The notes: generated from the sequence alone by a model not told the origin. Shown: positions 33,606 to 44,103, counted from the first letter of the stretch. The stretch is DNA of 64,000 nucleotides from Thiomicrorhabdus sp. zzn3 (GCF_029767755.1 NZ_JARUQS010000001.1:806001-870000); one strand, 5' to 3'. Made by a program: numbers and translations.

Positions 33606-35285
33606 ATGAGCAAACAGGGTAAGTCCGAAGCCGTTGAACGTCCGGTCAATTTTATTCGTAACATCATTAATGACGATTTAGCCAATCACAAGCACACTGA
33701 GGTGTGCACGCGTTTTCCACCGGAACCGAATGGCTATTTGCACATCGGGCACGCCAAATCCATCTGTTTGAACTTTGGTCTGGCAGAGGATTACAACGGC
33801 CGTTGTAACCTGCGTTTTGACGATACCAACCCTGCCAAAGAGAGTTTGGAATATGTCGAGTCGATTAAACGCGATGTGGCGTGGCTGGGCTTCCATTGGG
33901 CGGGTGAGCCGAAGTACTCGTCTAACTATTTCGACCAGTTTTACGACTGTGCGGTGGAGCTGATTCAAAAAGGCTTGGCCTATGTCTGTTTCTTGAACGC
34001 TGAAGAAACACGCGAATATCGTGGTTCGTTGAAAGAGCCTGGCAAAAACAGCCCTTATCGAGACACCTCACCGGAAGAGAATCTGGCCCTGTTCGAGAAG
34101 ATGAAAAACGGTGAATTCAAGGAAGGCGAATGCGTATTGCGCGCCAAGATCGATATGGCGTCGTCGTTCATGTGTATGCGTGATCCCACTTTGTATCGCG
34201 TGCGTTTCGAACACCACCATCAGACGGGTGACAAGTGGTGCATCTACCCCATGTACGACTTTGCGCATTGTATTTCCGATGCGATTGAAGGGGTGACGCA
34301 CTCGCTTTGTACCTTGGAATTCCAGGATAATCGGCGTATTTACGATTGGTTGCTCGAGCACCTGGACGCCTTCAATAAGCCGGATCGTCCTCATCAGTAT
34401 GAGTTCTCACGTTTAAATCTCGAATATACAGTGATGTCCAAGCGGATGCTGCACAAGCTGGTGAACGATGGGCTGGTGGAAGGCTGGGACGATCCGCGTA
34501 TGCCGACGATTTCCGGGATGCGCCGTCGCGGTTATACGCCGGCGGCTTTGCGAGACTTTGCCGAACGTATCGGGATTTCCAAAGTCGATAGCATGACCGA
34601 AATGGGGATATTGGAAGCCTCGATTCGAGACGACTTGAATAGGGTCGCGCCCCGCAGCATGGCTGTGATTGACCCAATCAAGGTGATTATTGAAAACTAT
34701 CCGCAAGGTCAGGTTGAAACCCTGCAGGCGCCGGTTCACCCACAAAATGAAGCGATGGGCAAACGCGAAATTCACTTTAGTCGCGAATTGTATATTGACC
34801 GCGCTGACTTTATGGAAGTGGCACCCAACGGTAAGTATCAGCGTTTGGCTCTGGATAAGGAAGTGCGCCTGCGTAACGCCTATGTGATTAAGGGAGTGCG
34901 TGTGGAGACGGATGAAAACGGTGATTACACAACCATCTACTGTACCTATGACCCTGAAACATTGGGTAAAAACCCGGCCGACGGGCGTAAGGTAAAAGGG
35001 GTGATTCATTTCGTGGAAGCCACTCAAGCCTTGCCGGCGGAATTCCGTATTTATGATCGACTGTTCACGGTACCGAATCCGGCTAAGGAAGCCGATTTTG
35101 AAAGTGTATTAAACCCGGATTCTTTGGTGGTCAAGCAGGGCTTCGTTGAACCCGGCCTGCTTACGGCCGAAGCGGAAAAAGCCTATCAGTTTGAACGGGA
35201 AGGTTATTTTTGTCGCGACAATCGCAGTGGTGACGCATTGATATTCAACCGTACGGTAGCTTTGCGGGATACCTGGAGCCAGTAG
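33606..35285 (+). CDS. glnS: Glutaminyl-tRNA synthetase
   Basis: A 559-residue class I synthetase that charges tRNA-Gln. The HIGH signature is in [17 protein letters not shown] and the KMSKS-equivalent is VMSKRML. The beta-barrel anticodon-binding region follows. Length and motifs match bacterial GlnRS rather than a GluRS. Presence of GlnRS means tRNA-Gln need not be made through GatCAB. A terminator follows the stop. Confidence 0.98.
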   Translation: MSKQGKSEAVERPVNFIRNIINDDLANHKHTEVCTRFPPEPNGYLHIGHAKSICLNFGLAEDYNGRCNLRFDDTNPAKESLEYVESIKRDVAWLGFHWAGEPKYSSNYFDQFYDCAVELIQKGLAYVCFLNAEETREYRGSLKEPGKNSPYRDTSPEENLALFEKMKNGEFKEGECVLRAKIDMASSFMCMRDPTLYRVRFEHHHQTGDKWCIYPMYDFAHCISDAIEGVTHSLCTLEFQDNRRIYDWLLEHLDAFNKPDRPHQYEFSRLNLEYTVMSKRMLHKLVNDGLVEGWDDPRMPTISGMRRRGYTPAALRDFAERIGISKVDSMTEMGILEASIRDDLNRVAPRSMAVIDPIKVIIENYPQGQVETLQAPVHPQNEAMGKREIHFSRELYIDRADFMEVAPNGKYQRLALDKEVRLRNAYVIKGVRVETDENGDYTTIYCTYDPETLGKNPADGRKVKGVIHFVEATQALPAEFRIYDRLFTVPNPAKEADFESVLNPDSLVVKQGFVEPGLLTAEAEKAYQFEREGYFCRDNRSGDALIFNRTVALRDTWSQ

Positions 35286-35328
35286 TTGATACTGTTAAGC
35301 GCCACAGACGCTTAATCATGCCATTAAC

Positions 35329-35363
35329 AAAGGTCGGATAAGCCAAGCTTTCCGGCCTTTTTT
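35329..35363 (+). terminator. Rho-independent terminator after glnS
   Basis: AAAGGTCGGA (35329-35338) pairs with TCCGGCCTTT (35351-35360) with one G-T pair, then T to 35363. Confidence 0.85.
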
Positions 35364-35462
35364 ATTGTCCGTTATTCAGGGATGTAAAGGAATCCGCTAG
35401 AATGGGTGGTTAGGTTTGGCATTCATTTACTATTTTAGAGTACATCGTGTAAAGGGGCTTGT

Positions 35463-38051
35463 GTGCGCACCCAATCTCGTCAACGCATTTATGTCATTAC
35501 ATTGCTGGTCTTTTTGGCTGGTTTGGTCATCAGTGGCTTACGATATAGCTATTTGGTTGAAAAGGACCAAAAAGCGCTCGAATTGCATTTTAATGATTCG
35601 GCAAACAAGTTCTTCCTGGCCGTTGAAAGGGCCATGCGCAGCGAACTCGATCGTGCTAATAGTTTGTCAGCCGTGTTTAAGTTTAGTGAGGAAGTCACTC
35701 GTAAAGACTTTGCACATTATGCTCAGGTATTGACCTCTTCCAAACACGCTATTCAGGCGTTAGAGTGGCTGCCTTTGATCCACCATAATGAAAGGGAACC
35801 GTACGAAAACAGTCTGCGGCAACAAGGCTATGACGGTTTTAAAATTTCCGCGATGATCGATGGGAAGCTGCAAGCAGCGCCATTAGCCGATTTCTATCTA
35901 CCGGTTGATTATATCTATCCTTATGCCGGTAATGAAAAGGCGATGGGATTGGATGTTTTAAGCTATCCCAACCAAAAAGAGGCGGTGGAAAAAGCCAGGG
36001 AACTCAGGCGAGTGAGCTTGACCGCACCGACGCGCCTTGTTCAAGAGACGGGAATTCAACAGGCCTCTCTCTTGTACAGTCCTGTTTTTGACGAAGCCGG
36101 GACCGGAGGTTTGAAAGGCTATGTTCTGTTGATTTTGCGAATGGGCGATTTTTTGGAATTCGTAAAACAGGATTACTTTTTGAACCGTGAAATCAAATAT
36201 GCCATTTACGATGTCACCGACAGACATAACCCGATTCAGTTCATTGATGAGATTGCTGACGTAAATAGGCAACAGACTGAACAGATGCTTGCCTCTTCAG
36301 AACGCTTTTCAATTGGCGGGCGAGAATGGGAGTTGGCCGCAGCGACCTCTCTGCATGAGATCCCGGATTATGAGGTGCATCAAGCCGCAGACACGAATCG
36401 GCCATTAATCGGTGGAATGATGGTGAGTTTGTTCGTTGCTTTGTTGGTTTACGGCTACTTGCGTTATCGCCAGGATAATCTTGTTAATATAAGGATGCTT
36501 AACGAGGAAAAAGGGCGTTATCAGCAGCTGATTGAACAAAGTTCAGATGCGTTTATTTTGAAGGAGTGTTCGGGCAAGATCTTAAACGTGAATCAAAAAG
36601 CGTGTAATCTGCTTGGGTATAGCCGGGAAGAGTTCATGAAACTCGACTTTTTTAATCAAGTGGATGTTAAGTTCCCGCTGGAAGAGTTTTCTCAAGTTTG
36701 TCGTTCTTTGCAGCCGGGAGAAAAAATCGGTTTGGAAAGTGTTTATCAGCGAAAGGATGGTTCAACCTTAACGGTAGAAATACACGCTTCGAAGTTTGAA
36801 GTGGACGGGGTTCCGATTGTTGCCTCGTTTGTCAGAGACTTGACCGACCGAATTGCTAATCGCAATTTGTCACTGGATAATTTAGTCCTCCAAGAGGAGG
36901 TGAAGCAATATACGCAAGCGCTTCAAGAGCAAAAAAATGCCTTTGAAACCCTGTTTGAAAAATCAACAGATGGCATTTTTCTGATGAAGGGGAGGCACGC
37001 CATTGATTGTAATGAGGCGACCTTAAAGACGTTTGGTTATTCGTCGAAATCGGTGATTTTAAAACAGCCAATCAAACGTTTTTCTCCAAAATATCAGCCG
37101 GATGGCGAGCTTTCAATTTGCAAAGGGAATCGCATGTTGCAAACTTGTTTGCGTCAAGGTACGCATACTTTTGAATGGGTAAATGTGCGTTCCAATGGCG
37201 AACCGTTTTGGACGGATGTGGTTCTGACGCGATTGGAGTTGTACGGAGAAACGATTGTGCATGTCGCGTTCCGTGATATTTCAAAACGTAAGCAACTGGA
37301 AACCGAGTTGATTCAGGCTAAAATCAGTGCCGAGAAAGCGAATCAGGCCAAATCGGAATTCTTGGCGAGCATGACGCATGAAATTCGTACTCCGCTACAT
37401 GGGATCCTTAGCTATGCCAACTTGGGTGAGAGTCGAGTTGAGAGTGTGGAACGCGAAAAATTGAAACGCTATTTCTCACTGATTAATGACAGTGCCCAGC
37501 GTCTCATGGCATTGTTAAATGATCTGTTGGATTCGGCCAAGTTAGAAACCGGAAAGATGGACTTCTTATTGCGTCAGCAGGACCTCAGCCAAGTGATTAA
37601 ACAAGTCCTCTCTGAGCAGGCTCCCTTATTGCAGGACAAAAACATGACTGTGGTTTGGTCTGATGTCGCGCAAATGGCATTTTTTGACCAAAAACGTCTC
37701 ACCCAGGTATTGGCGAATCTGTTGTCAAATGCCATAAAGTTTTCACCGCCATCGGGGCGTATTCAGATTGATTATGTGCCGTATGAGCAACATTACCTGC
37801 TGATCAGCATTCAGGATCAGGGAGAGGGCATCCCTGAGAAGGATCTGGAAACGATTTTCGATCGCTTTGTTCAGGCATCTCATAGCGCAGACAATCATGC
37901 GGGGACAGGGCTAGGCTTGTCGATTTGTCGGGACATTATTCATGCTCACGGCGGTAAAATTTGGGCTGAAAACGCGCCCAACGGTGGCGCGGTGATAAAG
38001 CTGACACTTTTAATGCAGCCTTTAGTCGAGCATGGAGGAGAAGATGACTAA
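35463..38051 (+). CDS. CHASE-PAS-PAS sensor histidine kinase
   Basis: An 862-residue membrane kinase. TM1 (about 10-28), a periplasmic CHASE domain (about 75-240), TM2 (about 316-334), PAS (350-462), PAS (490-610), HisKA with the phospho-acceptor His639 in FLASMTHEIRTPLHG, and HATPase with NLLSNAIKF (N box), DQGEGIPEKD (G1) and GTGLGLSIC (G2). CHASE binds small extracellular ligands of unknown kind. It is coupled to the next gene, a receiver-phosphatase: that ATG lies eight bases inside this reading frame. The start is GTG 35463. The pair likely forms one phosphorelay. Confidence 0.93.
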   Translation: MRTQSRQRIYVITLLVFLAGLVISGLRYSYLVEKDQKALELHFNDSANKFFLAVERAMRSELDRANSLSAVFKFSEEVTRKDFAHYAQVLTSSKHAIQALEWLPLIHHNEREPYENSLRQQGYDGFKISAMIDGKLQAAPLADFYLPVDYIYPYAGNEKAMGLDVLSYPNQKEAVEKARELRRVSLTAPTRLVQETGIQQASLLYSPVFDEAGTGGLKGYVLLILRMGDFLEFVKQDYFLNREIKYAIYDVTDRHNPIQFIDEIADVNRQQTEQMLASSERFSIGGREWELAAATSLHEIPDYEVHQAADTNRPLIGGMMVSLFVALLVYGYLRYRQDNLVNIRMLNEEKGRYQQLIEQSSDAFILKECSGKILNVNQKACNLLGYSREEFMKLDFFNQVDVKFPLEEFSQVCRSLQPGEKIGLESVYQRKDGSTLTVEIHASKFEVDGVPIVASFVRDLTDRIANRNLSLDNLVLQEEVKQYTQALQEQKNAFETLFEKSTDGIFLMKGRHAIDCNEATLKTFGYSSKSVILKQPIKRFSPKYQPDGELSICKGNRMLQTCLRQGTHTFEWVNVRSNGEPFWTDVVLTRLELYGETIVHVAFRDISKRKQLETELIQAKISAEKANQAKSEFLASMTHEIRTPLHGILSYANLGESRVESVEREKLKRYFSLINDSAQRLMALLNDLLDSAKLETGKMDFLLRQQDLSQVIKQVLSEQAPLLQDKNMTVVWSDVAQMAFFDQKRLTQVLANLLSNAIKFSPPSGRIQIDYVPYEQHYLLISIQDQGEGIPEKDLETIFDRFVQASHSADNHAGTGLGLSICRDIIHAHGGKIWAENAPNGGAVIKLTLLMQPLVEHGGEDD

Positions 38052-39162
38052 ACCCTATCTGATCGCCGTGGATGATGAACCGATTAATCGTTTTATTTTA
38101 GAGGATGTGCTCGAAGGGCGTTTTGAACTGACGGTACTGGAAAGTGGACAGGCCTGTTTGGACAGTGTCCAGAAGAGAAAGCCCGATCTGATTCTGTTGG
38201 ATATTAATATGCCGGGTATCGATGGTTTTGAAGTATGTCAACGTTTACAGCAGACAGCAGCCACGGCAGACATCCCGGTTCTGTTCTTGACGGCACGGCT
38301 TGCCGTTGAAGACGAAAAACGGGGGCTGGAAACAGGGGCTGTTGACTACATCACTAAGCCATTTTCAGAGTCGTTATTAATGGCCCGAATAGAGACTCAT
38401 TTGAGCCTTTCCCAATCAAGACGCTTACTGGCGCAACATAATGCACAATTGAACAATGAGCGCCGTTATATTGAGAGTGTGATCCTTAAGATGCGCGAGG
38501 ATGAGCACTTTGTGCATGACAACCTTAAGTGTCTGGTGGCACCGTTGGATAAAACCAATGGCGATCTGGTGCTGTCTTCAAGAAGTGCTAATGGAAACCG
38601 TTATTTGTTGGTGGGGGACTTTACTGGTCACGGTTTGGCCGCAGCCTTGGGTGGCCCGCTGGTTTCTTCGCTGTTTTACATGCTGAGTGATCAGGGGGCG
38701 CCACTTGAACAGATTTTGTATAAGTTAAACGAAGCGCTTTATCGTAAAATGCCGCCTGACATGTTTATGGCGGCCATTCTTTTGGAATGGCAAGAAGACA
38801 ACGGTTGCGTTGTGGTTTGGAATTTCGGTATGTCGGAATTGCTCCATTTCAGAGAATGTGAGCTGATTGATTCGGTTTCTTCGAGCTGTTTTGCTCTGGG
38901 TATTCAGTCTCATCAGTGTCGATTAACCCCAACCGCCGTGCTTCAAGTTGAAAGCGGGGATTCTCTATTCTGTTATTCAGATGGGGTGGTTGAAACACGC
39001 TCAGTCGAAGGCGACTTATTTGGAGTGACACGCCTGAAACAACATTTGCAAACGCTTTTGCAAGAAGGGTATGAACTTCATTGGCTGAATCAAAAGCTTG
39101 AAGTGTTCTCGGAACAGAATGGGTTAGCGGATGATGTCACTTTAGTACAAGTTTTGGTCTAA
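38044..39162 (+). CDS. Response regulator with PP2C (RsbU/SpoIIE-type) output
   Basis: A 372-residue protein. Receiver domain (1-125): acidic pocket AVDDEP, phospho-acceptor Asp53 in LLDINMPG, and YITKPFSE. Then a coiled linker (about 130-150) and a PP2C-type phosphatase (about 165-372) with GDFTGHGLAAALGG, CYSDGVVETR and the closing DDVTLVQV metal motifs. RsbU-like enzymes dephosphorylate STAS-domain anti-anti-sigma factors. A lone STAS gene exists at 51647. ATG 38044 is preceded by GGAGGA and overlaps the kinase end by eight bases, so the kinase probably controls this phosphatase. Confidence 0.93.
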   Translation: MTKPYLIAVDDEPINRFILEDVLEGRFELTVLESGQACLDSVQKRKPDLILLDINMPGIDGFEVCQRLQQTAATADIPVLFLTARLAVEDEKRGLETGAVDYITKPFSESLLMARIETHLSLSQSRRLLAQHNAQLNNERRYIESVILKMREDEHFVHDNLKCLVAPLDKTNGDLVLSSRSANGNRYLLVGDFTGHGLAAALGGPLVSSLFYMLSDQGAPLEQILYKLNEALYRKMPPDMFMAAILLEWQEDNGCVVVWNFGMSELLHFRECELIDSVSSSCFALGIQSHQCRLTPTAVLQVESGDSLFCYSDGVVETRSVEGDLFGVTRLKQHLQTLLQEGYELHWLNQKLEVFSEQNGLADDVTLVQVLV

Positions 39163-39242
39163 CGGACTCATGTTTTCAAATTTTGGCCGTAAAATTGCTT
39201 TAGATCAGGGTAGATAAGTTCAGAGGTGGGATTTCCTGCCTT

Positions 39243-39273
39243 AAACTTGATCGAGGATCGCTGCATCAAGTTT
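39243..39273. repeat. Perfect inverted repeat upstream of the second chemoreceptor gene
   Basis: AAACTTGAT (39243-39251) and ATCAAGTTT (39265-39273) form a 9 bp dyad with a 13-base spacer, 36 bases before the receptor start. No T run follows, so it may be an operator or mRNA stem rather than a terminator. Confidence 0.5.
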
Positions 39274-39308
39274 GAAATAATAAATAATAGATAGAATAGA
39301 AGGCGCTT

Positions 39309-40505
39309 ATGTTCTCTTTTGATTTTAGAAGACCAAGCATTTTAAGGAATATGTTTCTGGCTTTTATGGCTTTCGGGTTCCTAATGGGAGTGGCCTTTCC
39401 ATTTTTTGCTGATTTATTCGTGGAATGGAAAGATGGCATGCTGCTTTGGTTTAGTCTGTCCTGCATTGTTGCCGGAATCAGTATTGGTTTTTTCAATTTC
39501 TGGCTGCTCAATAAGATGCTGCTGCGCCGCTTGCAGAGAATTGGTGAAGTGGCGAATGCGATCAGTAATAACGATATTTCCCAGAAGTGTTCTTTACAAA
39601 GTCATGATTTTATTGGGGATATGGCGCAAAGCTTTAATCTGATGTCGCAAAACTTGCGCAATATGGTGCAGCGTATTTCTGGGGTGGCGGATCAGTTGAA
39701 TGTGGCTTCTTCCGAAATGAATATGATTACGGAAGAAACACAAAGCGGTATCGAGCAGCAAAAACGAGATACCGAAAGCGTGAATGCAGCGATGCAGAAT
39801 ATGAACAGTGCGGTTGAGGCGATGGCGCAGCAGGCACAGAATGCGTTGGATGCGGTGGACGAGGCCAGCAATGCAACGCACAAGGGCTCTCAAGTCGTAG
39901 AGCAAACCGTTAATTCCATCAGTGCCTTGGCCGATGAAGTAGAACGCGCGGCCAATGTGATTAAACGTTTGGAGCAGGACAGCGAAACCATCGGCACGGT
40001 TCTGGACGTGATTAAGGACATTGCCGAACAAACGAATTTGTTGGCCTTGAATGCGGCAATTGAAGCCGCACGTGCCGGCGAACATGGCCGGGGGTTTGCC
40101 GTTGTCGCCGACGAGGTTCGCGTGTTGGCAAGCCGTACGCAGGATTCCACTAAGGAGATTGAAGCTACGATTGAAGGCTTGCAAAATGCAGCGCGTGAAG
40201 CGGTAGGAGTGATGAAACATGGACGTGAACAGGCTCATGAAAGTGTGCAGCATGCTCATGAGGCGGGAGATTCATTGAAATCGATCGAAAGTGCAGTCAT
40301 GACTATTTCGCAAACCAATACCCAAATTGCCAATGCCTCCAAACATCAGAGAGCGCAAGCCATTGAAGTTAACAAGAGTGCGGAACAGATCAGTCATGTC
40401 GCTCAGAATGTGGCTTCTGGCGCTGAACGAGTGAATCTGTCGAGTGATAAGGTGGAAGCCTTGTCTAAACAGTTATGCAGTTTAATGGAAGAGTTTAAAA
40501 CCTGA
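39309..40505 (+). CDS. Methyl-accepting chemotaxis protein without large periplasmic domain
   Basis: A 398-residue receptor. Two membrane helices (about 14-36 and 44-70) are separated by only a few residues, so there is no substantial periplasmic sensor. A HAMP domain follows ([19 protein letters not shown]) and then the signalling hairpin with the tip [20 protein letters not shown] and [19 protein letters not shown]. It may sense an internal signal such as energy state, or act through partners. No C-terminal CheR tether is present. AAGG lies just before ATG. A terminator follows. Confidence 0.95.
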   Translation: MFSFDFRRPSILRNMFLAFMAFGFLMGVAFPFFADLFVEWKDGMLLWFSLSCIVAGISIGFFNFWLLNKMLLRRLQRIGEVANAISNNDISQKCSLQSHDFIGDMAQSFNLMSQNLRNMVQRISGVADQLNVASSEMNMITEETQSGIEQQKRDTESVNAAMQNMNSAVEAMAQQAQNALDAVDEASNATHKGSQVVEQTVNSISALADEVERAANVIKRLEQDSETIGTVLDVIKDIAEQTNLLALNAAIEAARAGEHGRGFAVVADEVRVLASRTQDSTKEIEATIEGLQNAAREAVGVMKHGREQAHESVQHAHEAGDSLKSIESAVMTISQTNTQIANASKHQRAQAIEVNKSAEQISHVAQNVASGAERVNLSSDKVEALSKQLCSLMEEFKT

Positions 40506-40535
40506 TTAGACTCGTATTGTTTTGGATATTCATTA

Positions 40536-40566
40536 GAAAAAGGCCGGTTTTGTTACCGGCTTTTTT
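40536..40566 (+). terminator. Rho-independent terminator after the chemoreceptor gene
   Basis: GCCGGT (40543-40548), loop TTTGTT, ACCGGC (40555-40560), flanked by A and T runs. It can act in both directions. Confidence 0.88.
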
Positions 40567-40623
40567 GTCTGTTAACGTCTTGATAGTCTAGAGGGTATCG
40601 GTCTTTTTTGATGAAGTTTCATC

Positions 40624-40995
40624 ATGAAAATCCTATGTTTAAGTGATACCCTTGGCCGCCTGTCTTTCAAGACCAGTTTACCGCAAGCGGATGTGGTTAT
40701 CTTTGCCGGCGATTGTTGCCACATGGGCAACCTCGAGCAAATACAGCCGTTTTTAGACTGGTTTCGTCTTTTGCCCGTTGCACATAACATTATGGTGGCC
40801 GGTAATCACGATTTTGCTTTTCGATCACAGCACCCTATTCAGGGGAAAGCGTTCAAGACTCTTTGAATTTAGCGGGAATTCATTACCTGGCGGACGAGTT
40901 CATATGATCGATGGCATACCGTTTTACGGTTCTCCATAACAGCCTGACTTTTGTAATATGACTTTCAATATGCAGGGGATGAGTTTGGGAAGCGT
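40624..40995 (+). pseudogene. Decayed calcineurin-like phosphoesterase gene
   Basis: The first 80 codons encode the start of a metallophosphoesterase (MPPED/YfcE-like): LCLSDTLGR (Asp metal ligand, but the second ligand His of the family is Leu), FAGDCCHMG and VAGNHDFAF. The frame then stops at TGA 40864. Homology continues in two other frames: NLAGIHYLADEF from 40866, then IDGIPFYGSP from 40907, where a TAA at 40937 replaces the expected Trp of YGSPWQP, followed by QPDFCNMTFNMQG. With two frameshifts, one nonsense codon and the C-terminal third missing, the gene is dead. Confidence 0.8.
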
Positions 40996-41010
40996 TAATG
41001 GCTGTAACCG

Positions 41011-41259
41011 CTATTTATGTAAATCTGTATTGCGTTCTGTCCGTTTTTCAACGGCACGCGCATCATCTTGATACTTAGCCATAATGTTCGATGTATATCG
41101 AAAAGAGAGCCATAGCGCTGGGAAGGTGACGACAAAAGTGAACAGGCCCGTTAGCACACTATCGGTGGCGGTTTTACCCTGATAGACAACCACGGCCGCG
41201 ACCACCAGACTGATCATAATGCTATTACGCAGTGCACGTTTTAAAGGAGAAATTGGCAT
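41011..41259 (-). CDS. Small membrane protein
   Basis: An 82-residue protein with two hydrophobic helices (about 12-27 and 34-54), a basic start and a charged C-terminal tail (KYQDDARAVEKRTERNTD). The family is not recognised with confidence; small two-helix proteins of this style are common in gammaproteobacteria. It is the last gene of the leftward run, 20 bases after the rhodanese gene. Confidence 0.6.
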   Translation of the reverse strand: MPISPLKRALRNSIMISLVVAAVVVYQGKTATDSVLTGLFTFVVTFPALWLSFRYTSNIMAKYQDDARAVEKRTERNTDLHK

Positions 41260-41278
41260 TCTGTTAGCCTGTATTTAG

Positions 41279-42214
41279 TTAAGGTTGATAGCCCAATTTA
41301 AGCGGCAATTTTTGATCCACTTCATATTCCTGCATGGAGGCATCGTAAAGTTTCACATTTTCAAATCCTAGGCTTTGCAACATGGTAAAACTGCGTGCTG
41401 CTCGGTGACCAGAGTTGCAGTAAATGATAATAGGTTGTTTCGCCTTTGTGATGTCGAGTTCGGCCAGTTTTTTGAGTAAGCTTTCGGAGCTTGCCTGCTT
41501 AAAGCCGTTTTCAGTATCGACCGCTTCGGTCCAGTCAAACCATTTTGCGGTTGGGATATGGCCCGAGCGGTTGCGTTTAGGGTGTCCGGAGTATTCATCT
41601 TGAGTGCGAATATCCAACAGAATGATATTGGGATCCTTTATCGCGGCTTGTACATCTTTCTTGTCAGCGGTCAACGCATCTGTCAGATCTACTTTCGGCA
41701 TTGGGTAGCGGCTTTGAGGCTTGCGTGGCGGGATATGCTGGGTCACCGGATAACCTCTCAACACCCATTCGACGCTGCCGCCGTCAAGCAACTGCACTTT
41801 AGCATGATTCAGTTTTTTGAGCTCCCAATAGAGGCGGCTGGCATCCAGGTTGCCCATATCGTCGTAAATGACAATGTGATCTTCCGGCTGAATGCCCAGT
41901 TCGGAGAGAATGCGAGTCATATAGGAAGTGCCGCCACTTAAAGCGATGCCGTTTTGCGGCTTAATCAGCCAGTTATAGTTAACCCAAATTGCATTAGGAA
42001 GGTGGTATTTCTGATAAGCCTGCTGGCTGCTGAGATCAATCAATTTGAGTTCGTTGTGATGCTGATAGACCCACTCTGCAGAGACAAATAGCGGCAGCTT
42101 CTTGTTTTGTTTGGCGCTATTTGCCGAGGCCATTGTAAAAGCGCTGGCCCAGAATAGAGCGATCAAGACGAAGAGGGTGCTCGTACGTTTCAGATAAGTG
42201 TCATAACCAAACAT
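41279..42214 (-). CDS. Exported two-domain rhodanese-type sulfurtransferase
   Basis: A 311-residue sulfurtransferase. A signal-like N-terminus (LFVLIALFWASAF, cleavage near MASANS) predicts export to the periplasm. The first rhodanese domain is inactive (about 40-160). The second (about 180-310) has the active-site loop YCNSGHRAA with the catalytic Cys. Substrates are probably thiosulfate, thiols or polysulfide, which fits a sulfur-oxidising bacterium. ATG 42214, with AGGA at seven bases, is preferred to two upstream starts. It is encoded 14 bases after the DUF1841 gene. Confidence 0.88.
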   Translation of the reverse strand: MFGYDTYLKRTSTLFVLIALFWASAFTMASANSAKQNKKLPLFVSAEWVYQHHNELKLIDLSSQQAYQKYHLPNAIWVNYNWLIKPQNGIALSGGTSYMTRILSELGIQPEDHIVIYDDMGNLDASRLYWELKKLNHAKVQLLDGGSVEWVLRGYPVTQHIPPRKPQSRYPMPKVDLTDALTADKKDVQAAIKDPNIILLDIRTQDEYSGHPKRNRSGHIPTAKWFDWTEAVDTENGFKQASSESLLKKLAELDITKAKQPIIIYCNSGHRAARSFTMLQSLGFENVKLYDASMQEYEVDQKLPLKLGYQP

Positions 42215-42228
42215 CAATACCATCCTGG

Positions 42229-42663
42229 TTAGTTTTTGTGTAACAGACTTTGCAGGCAAGTTAAATAGGCCTGCTCATTCGGTTCCGTTTGCTCGCGCTG
42301 TGCCTGCCATAACGATTCCGCCAGGCATTCCATCATGGCATGTTCGGTAGCCATAACGTCTCCCAGTTTTTCCCCTAACTGCTGATAGACGGCTTGAATA
42401 CCCTGAGGACGATCCAGGGCCACTTGTTCCTGCAGTGCCAAATGCATGCCCATATGCAGAAACGGATTGGTTTCGCCGTCTTCCGGTTTGTATTCATTAC
42501 CTAAGTGCCGCTCATTGGCGAGCATGGCATGGTATTCGGGATGCATTTCGATGACGCGTGCCACCATCTGTTCCATCGCATCCATGGGCTGACCGGTTCT
42601 TGCCTTATTCCAGGTGTCGACGTAAAACTGGCGCAGGCGGTCGCGTTCTGTAGTATAAAACAT
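42229..42663 (-). CDS. DUF1841 family protein
   Basis: A 144-residue cytoplasmic protein with the DUF1841 pattern: MFYTTERDRLRQFYVDTW at the start, EMHPEYH in the middle and NPFLHMGMHLALQEQVA, then a tail with GDVMATEHAMMECLAE. The His and Glu residues could bind a metal, but the function is unknown. It lies between nth and the rhodanese gene, close enough to be in one transcript. ATG 42663 is chosen because the upstream codons overlap the nth region and do not resemble the family. Confidence 0.85.
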   Translation of the reverse strand: MFYTTERDRLRQFYVDTWNKARTGQPMDAMEQMVARVIEMHPEYHAMLANERHLGNEYKPEDGETNPFLHMGMHLALQEQVALDRPQGIQAVYQQLGEKLGDVMATEHAMMECLAESLWQAQREQTEPNEQAYLTCLQSLLHKN

Positions 42664-42700
42664 AGTTGTTGGTTTTGTTATGGGTAATAATTGGGGCTCA

Positions 42701-43333
42701 TTAAGCCGTTTTATCTTTATACTCGCACAGGTCGTAAATGCAGCAGGCCCCACAGCGTGGCTTGCGCGCGGTACAGGTATAGCGCCCATGCAGGATCAAA
42801 AGGTGGTGTGCCGGAATAAGGTACTCTTTAGGCACATTTTTCAGTAGTTTTTTTTCGACTTCAAGTACGGTTTTTCCCGGAGCCAGATTGGTGCGATTAG
42901 ACACTCGGAAAATATGGGTGTCCACCGCCATGGTCGGGTGGCCGAAGGCGGTATTCAATACCACATTGGCGGTTTTGCGACCAACGCCGGGCAGGGCTTC
43001 AAGGTCCTTACGATTGTCGGGCACTTCGGAACCGTGCAGCTCGATCAACATCTTGCAGGTTTTGATGATGTTTTCGGCTTTGGTGTTAAACAGACCAATG
43101 GTTTTAATGTACTCCTTCAGCCCGTCGACCCCGAGTGCATAAATGGCTTCCGGGGTATTGGCGACCGGAAACAGTTTGTCGGTGGCGATATTGACTCCTT
43201 TATCGGTCGCCTGGGCTGACAGGATGACCGCAATCAATAGTTCAAACGGGGTAGAGTAATTCAGTTCCGTTTCCGGTTCCGGAATGGCTTCACTGAGACG
43301 TTGAAAAATTTCGAGACGTTTCTGTTTGTTCAT
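42701..43333 (-). CDS. nth: Endonuclease III
   Basis: A 210-residue base-excision repair glycosylase/AP-lyase acting on oxidised pyrimidines. The helix-hairpin-helix is LPGVGRKTANVVL with the catalytic Lys, the catalytic Asp is in AVDTHIFRV, and the C-terminal [4Fe-4S] cluster is held by CTARKPRCGACCIYDLC. The gene follows rnfE by three bases, the usual rnf-nth arrangement in gammaproteobacteria. Confidence 0.97.
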   Translation of the reverse strand: MNKQKRLEIFQRLSEAIPEPETELNYSTPFELLIAVILSAQATDKGVNIATDKLFPVANTPEAIYALGVDGLKEYIKTIGLFNTKAENIIKTCKMLIELHGSEVPDNRKDLEALPGVGRKTANVVLNTAFGHPTMAVDTHIFRVSNRTNLAPGKTVLEVEKKLLKNVPKEYLIPAHHLLILHGRYTCTARKPRCGACCIYDLCEYKDKTA

Positions 43334-43335
43334 TT

Positions 43336-44103
43336 TTAATCGGGTTGTTTTGTGGGGTTAACAGCGATTTGAATGCCCAAATCATTAGTTTGTTTAGCGA
43401 CTTTTTTCTGATCCAAATAGTTTTTAAAAGCAATCAACAGGCCCAGGCTGATAAAAGCTCCCGGTGGCAATACGGCCAGTAACACGCCTTGATAATCCTC
43501 ACCGAAATGAATGGTCCATGCGCGTGCACTCTCACCGAACATCAACCAGGCCTGGTCAAAGAGGGTGCCGTTACCGATCATTTCACGCAATGCGCCAAGA
43601 ATCACCAAAACCAGCATAAATCCGATGCCCATAAAAAAGCCATCCGCCGTCGCTTTGCTGAGCGGATTTTTCGATGCGTAAGCCTCGGCACGGCCCAAAA
43701 TCGCACAGTTGGTCACAATCAACGGAATAAAAATACCGAGAATGCCATGCAGGGTATGGAAGTAGGCGTTCATCAGCAGGTCAATAATGGTCACCGCAGT
43801 AGCGATAATGGCAATAAAGACCGGAATGCGAATTTCGTCAGACACATGGTGACGGATCAAGGAAACCAGAATATTGGAGGTCATCAGCACCAGAAGGGTG
43901 GCCAAACCCAGGCCGAGACCGTTAATGGTATTGTTGGAAACCGCCAGCAGGGGGCAAAGTCCTAACAGCGCCACCAGCGCCTGGTTATTGCTCCACAGAC
44001 CGTTTTTCGCAATTTTTGTGTATTCCTGCCAGTGAGGGCGCTGTTCAGCCGAGTCAGCCGGTTGCGTGATTTGCCCGCCTGTGTGTTCGATCGCACTACT
44101 CAT
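43336..44103 (-). CDS. rnfE: Rnf complex subunit RnfE
   Basis: A 255-residue inner-membrane subunit of the Rnf ion-translocating ferredoxin:NAD oxidoreductase (Rsx in E. coli). It is related to RnfA, with helices carrying [34 protein letters not shown] and the DGFFMGIGF segment. The N-terminus is about 30 residues longer than typical (polar [18 protein letters not shown]). Its start overlaps the rnfG end by eight bases. Confidence 0.93.
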   Translation of the reverse strand: MSSAIEHTGGQITQPADSAEQRPHWQEYTKIAKNGLWSNNQALVALLGLCPLLAVSNNTINGLGLGLATLLVLMTSNILVSLIRHHVSDEIRIPVFIAIIATAVTIIDLLMNAYFHTLHGILGIFIPLIVTNCAILGRAEAYASKNPLSKATADGFFMGIGFMLVLVILGALREMIGNGTLFDQAWLMFGESARAWTIHFGEDYQGVLLAVLPPGAFISLGLLIAFKNYLDQKKVAKQTNDLGIQIAVNPTKQPD

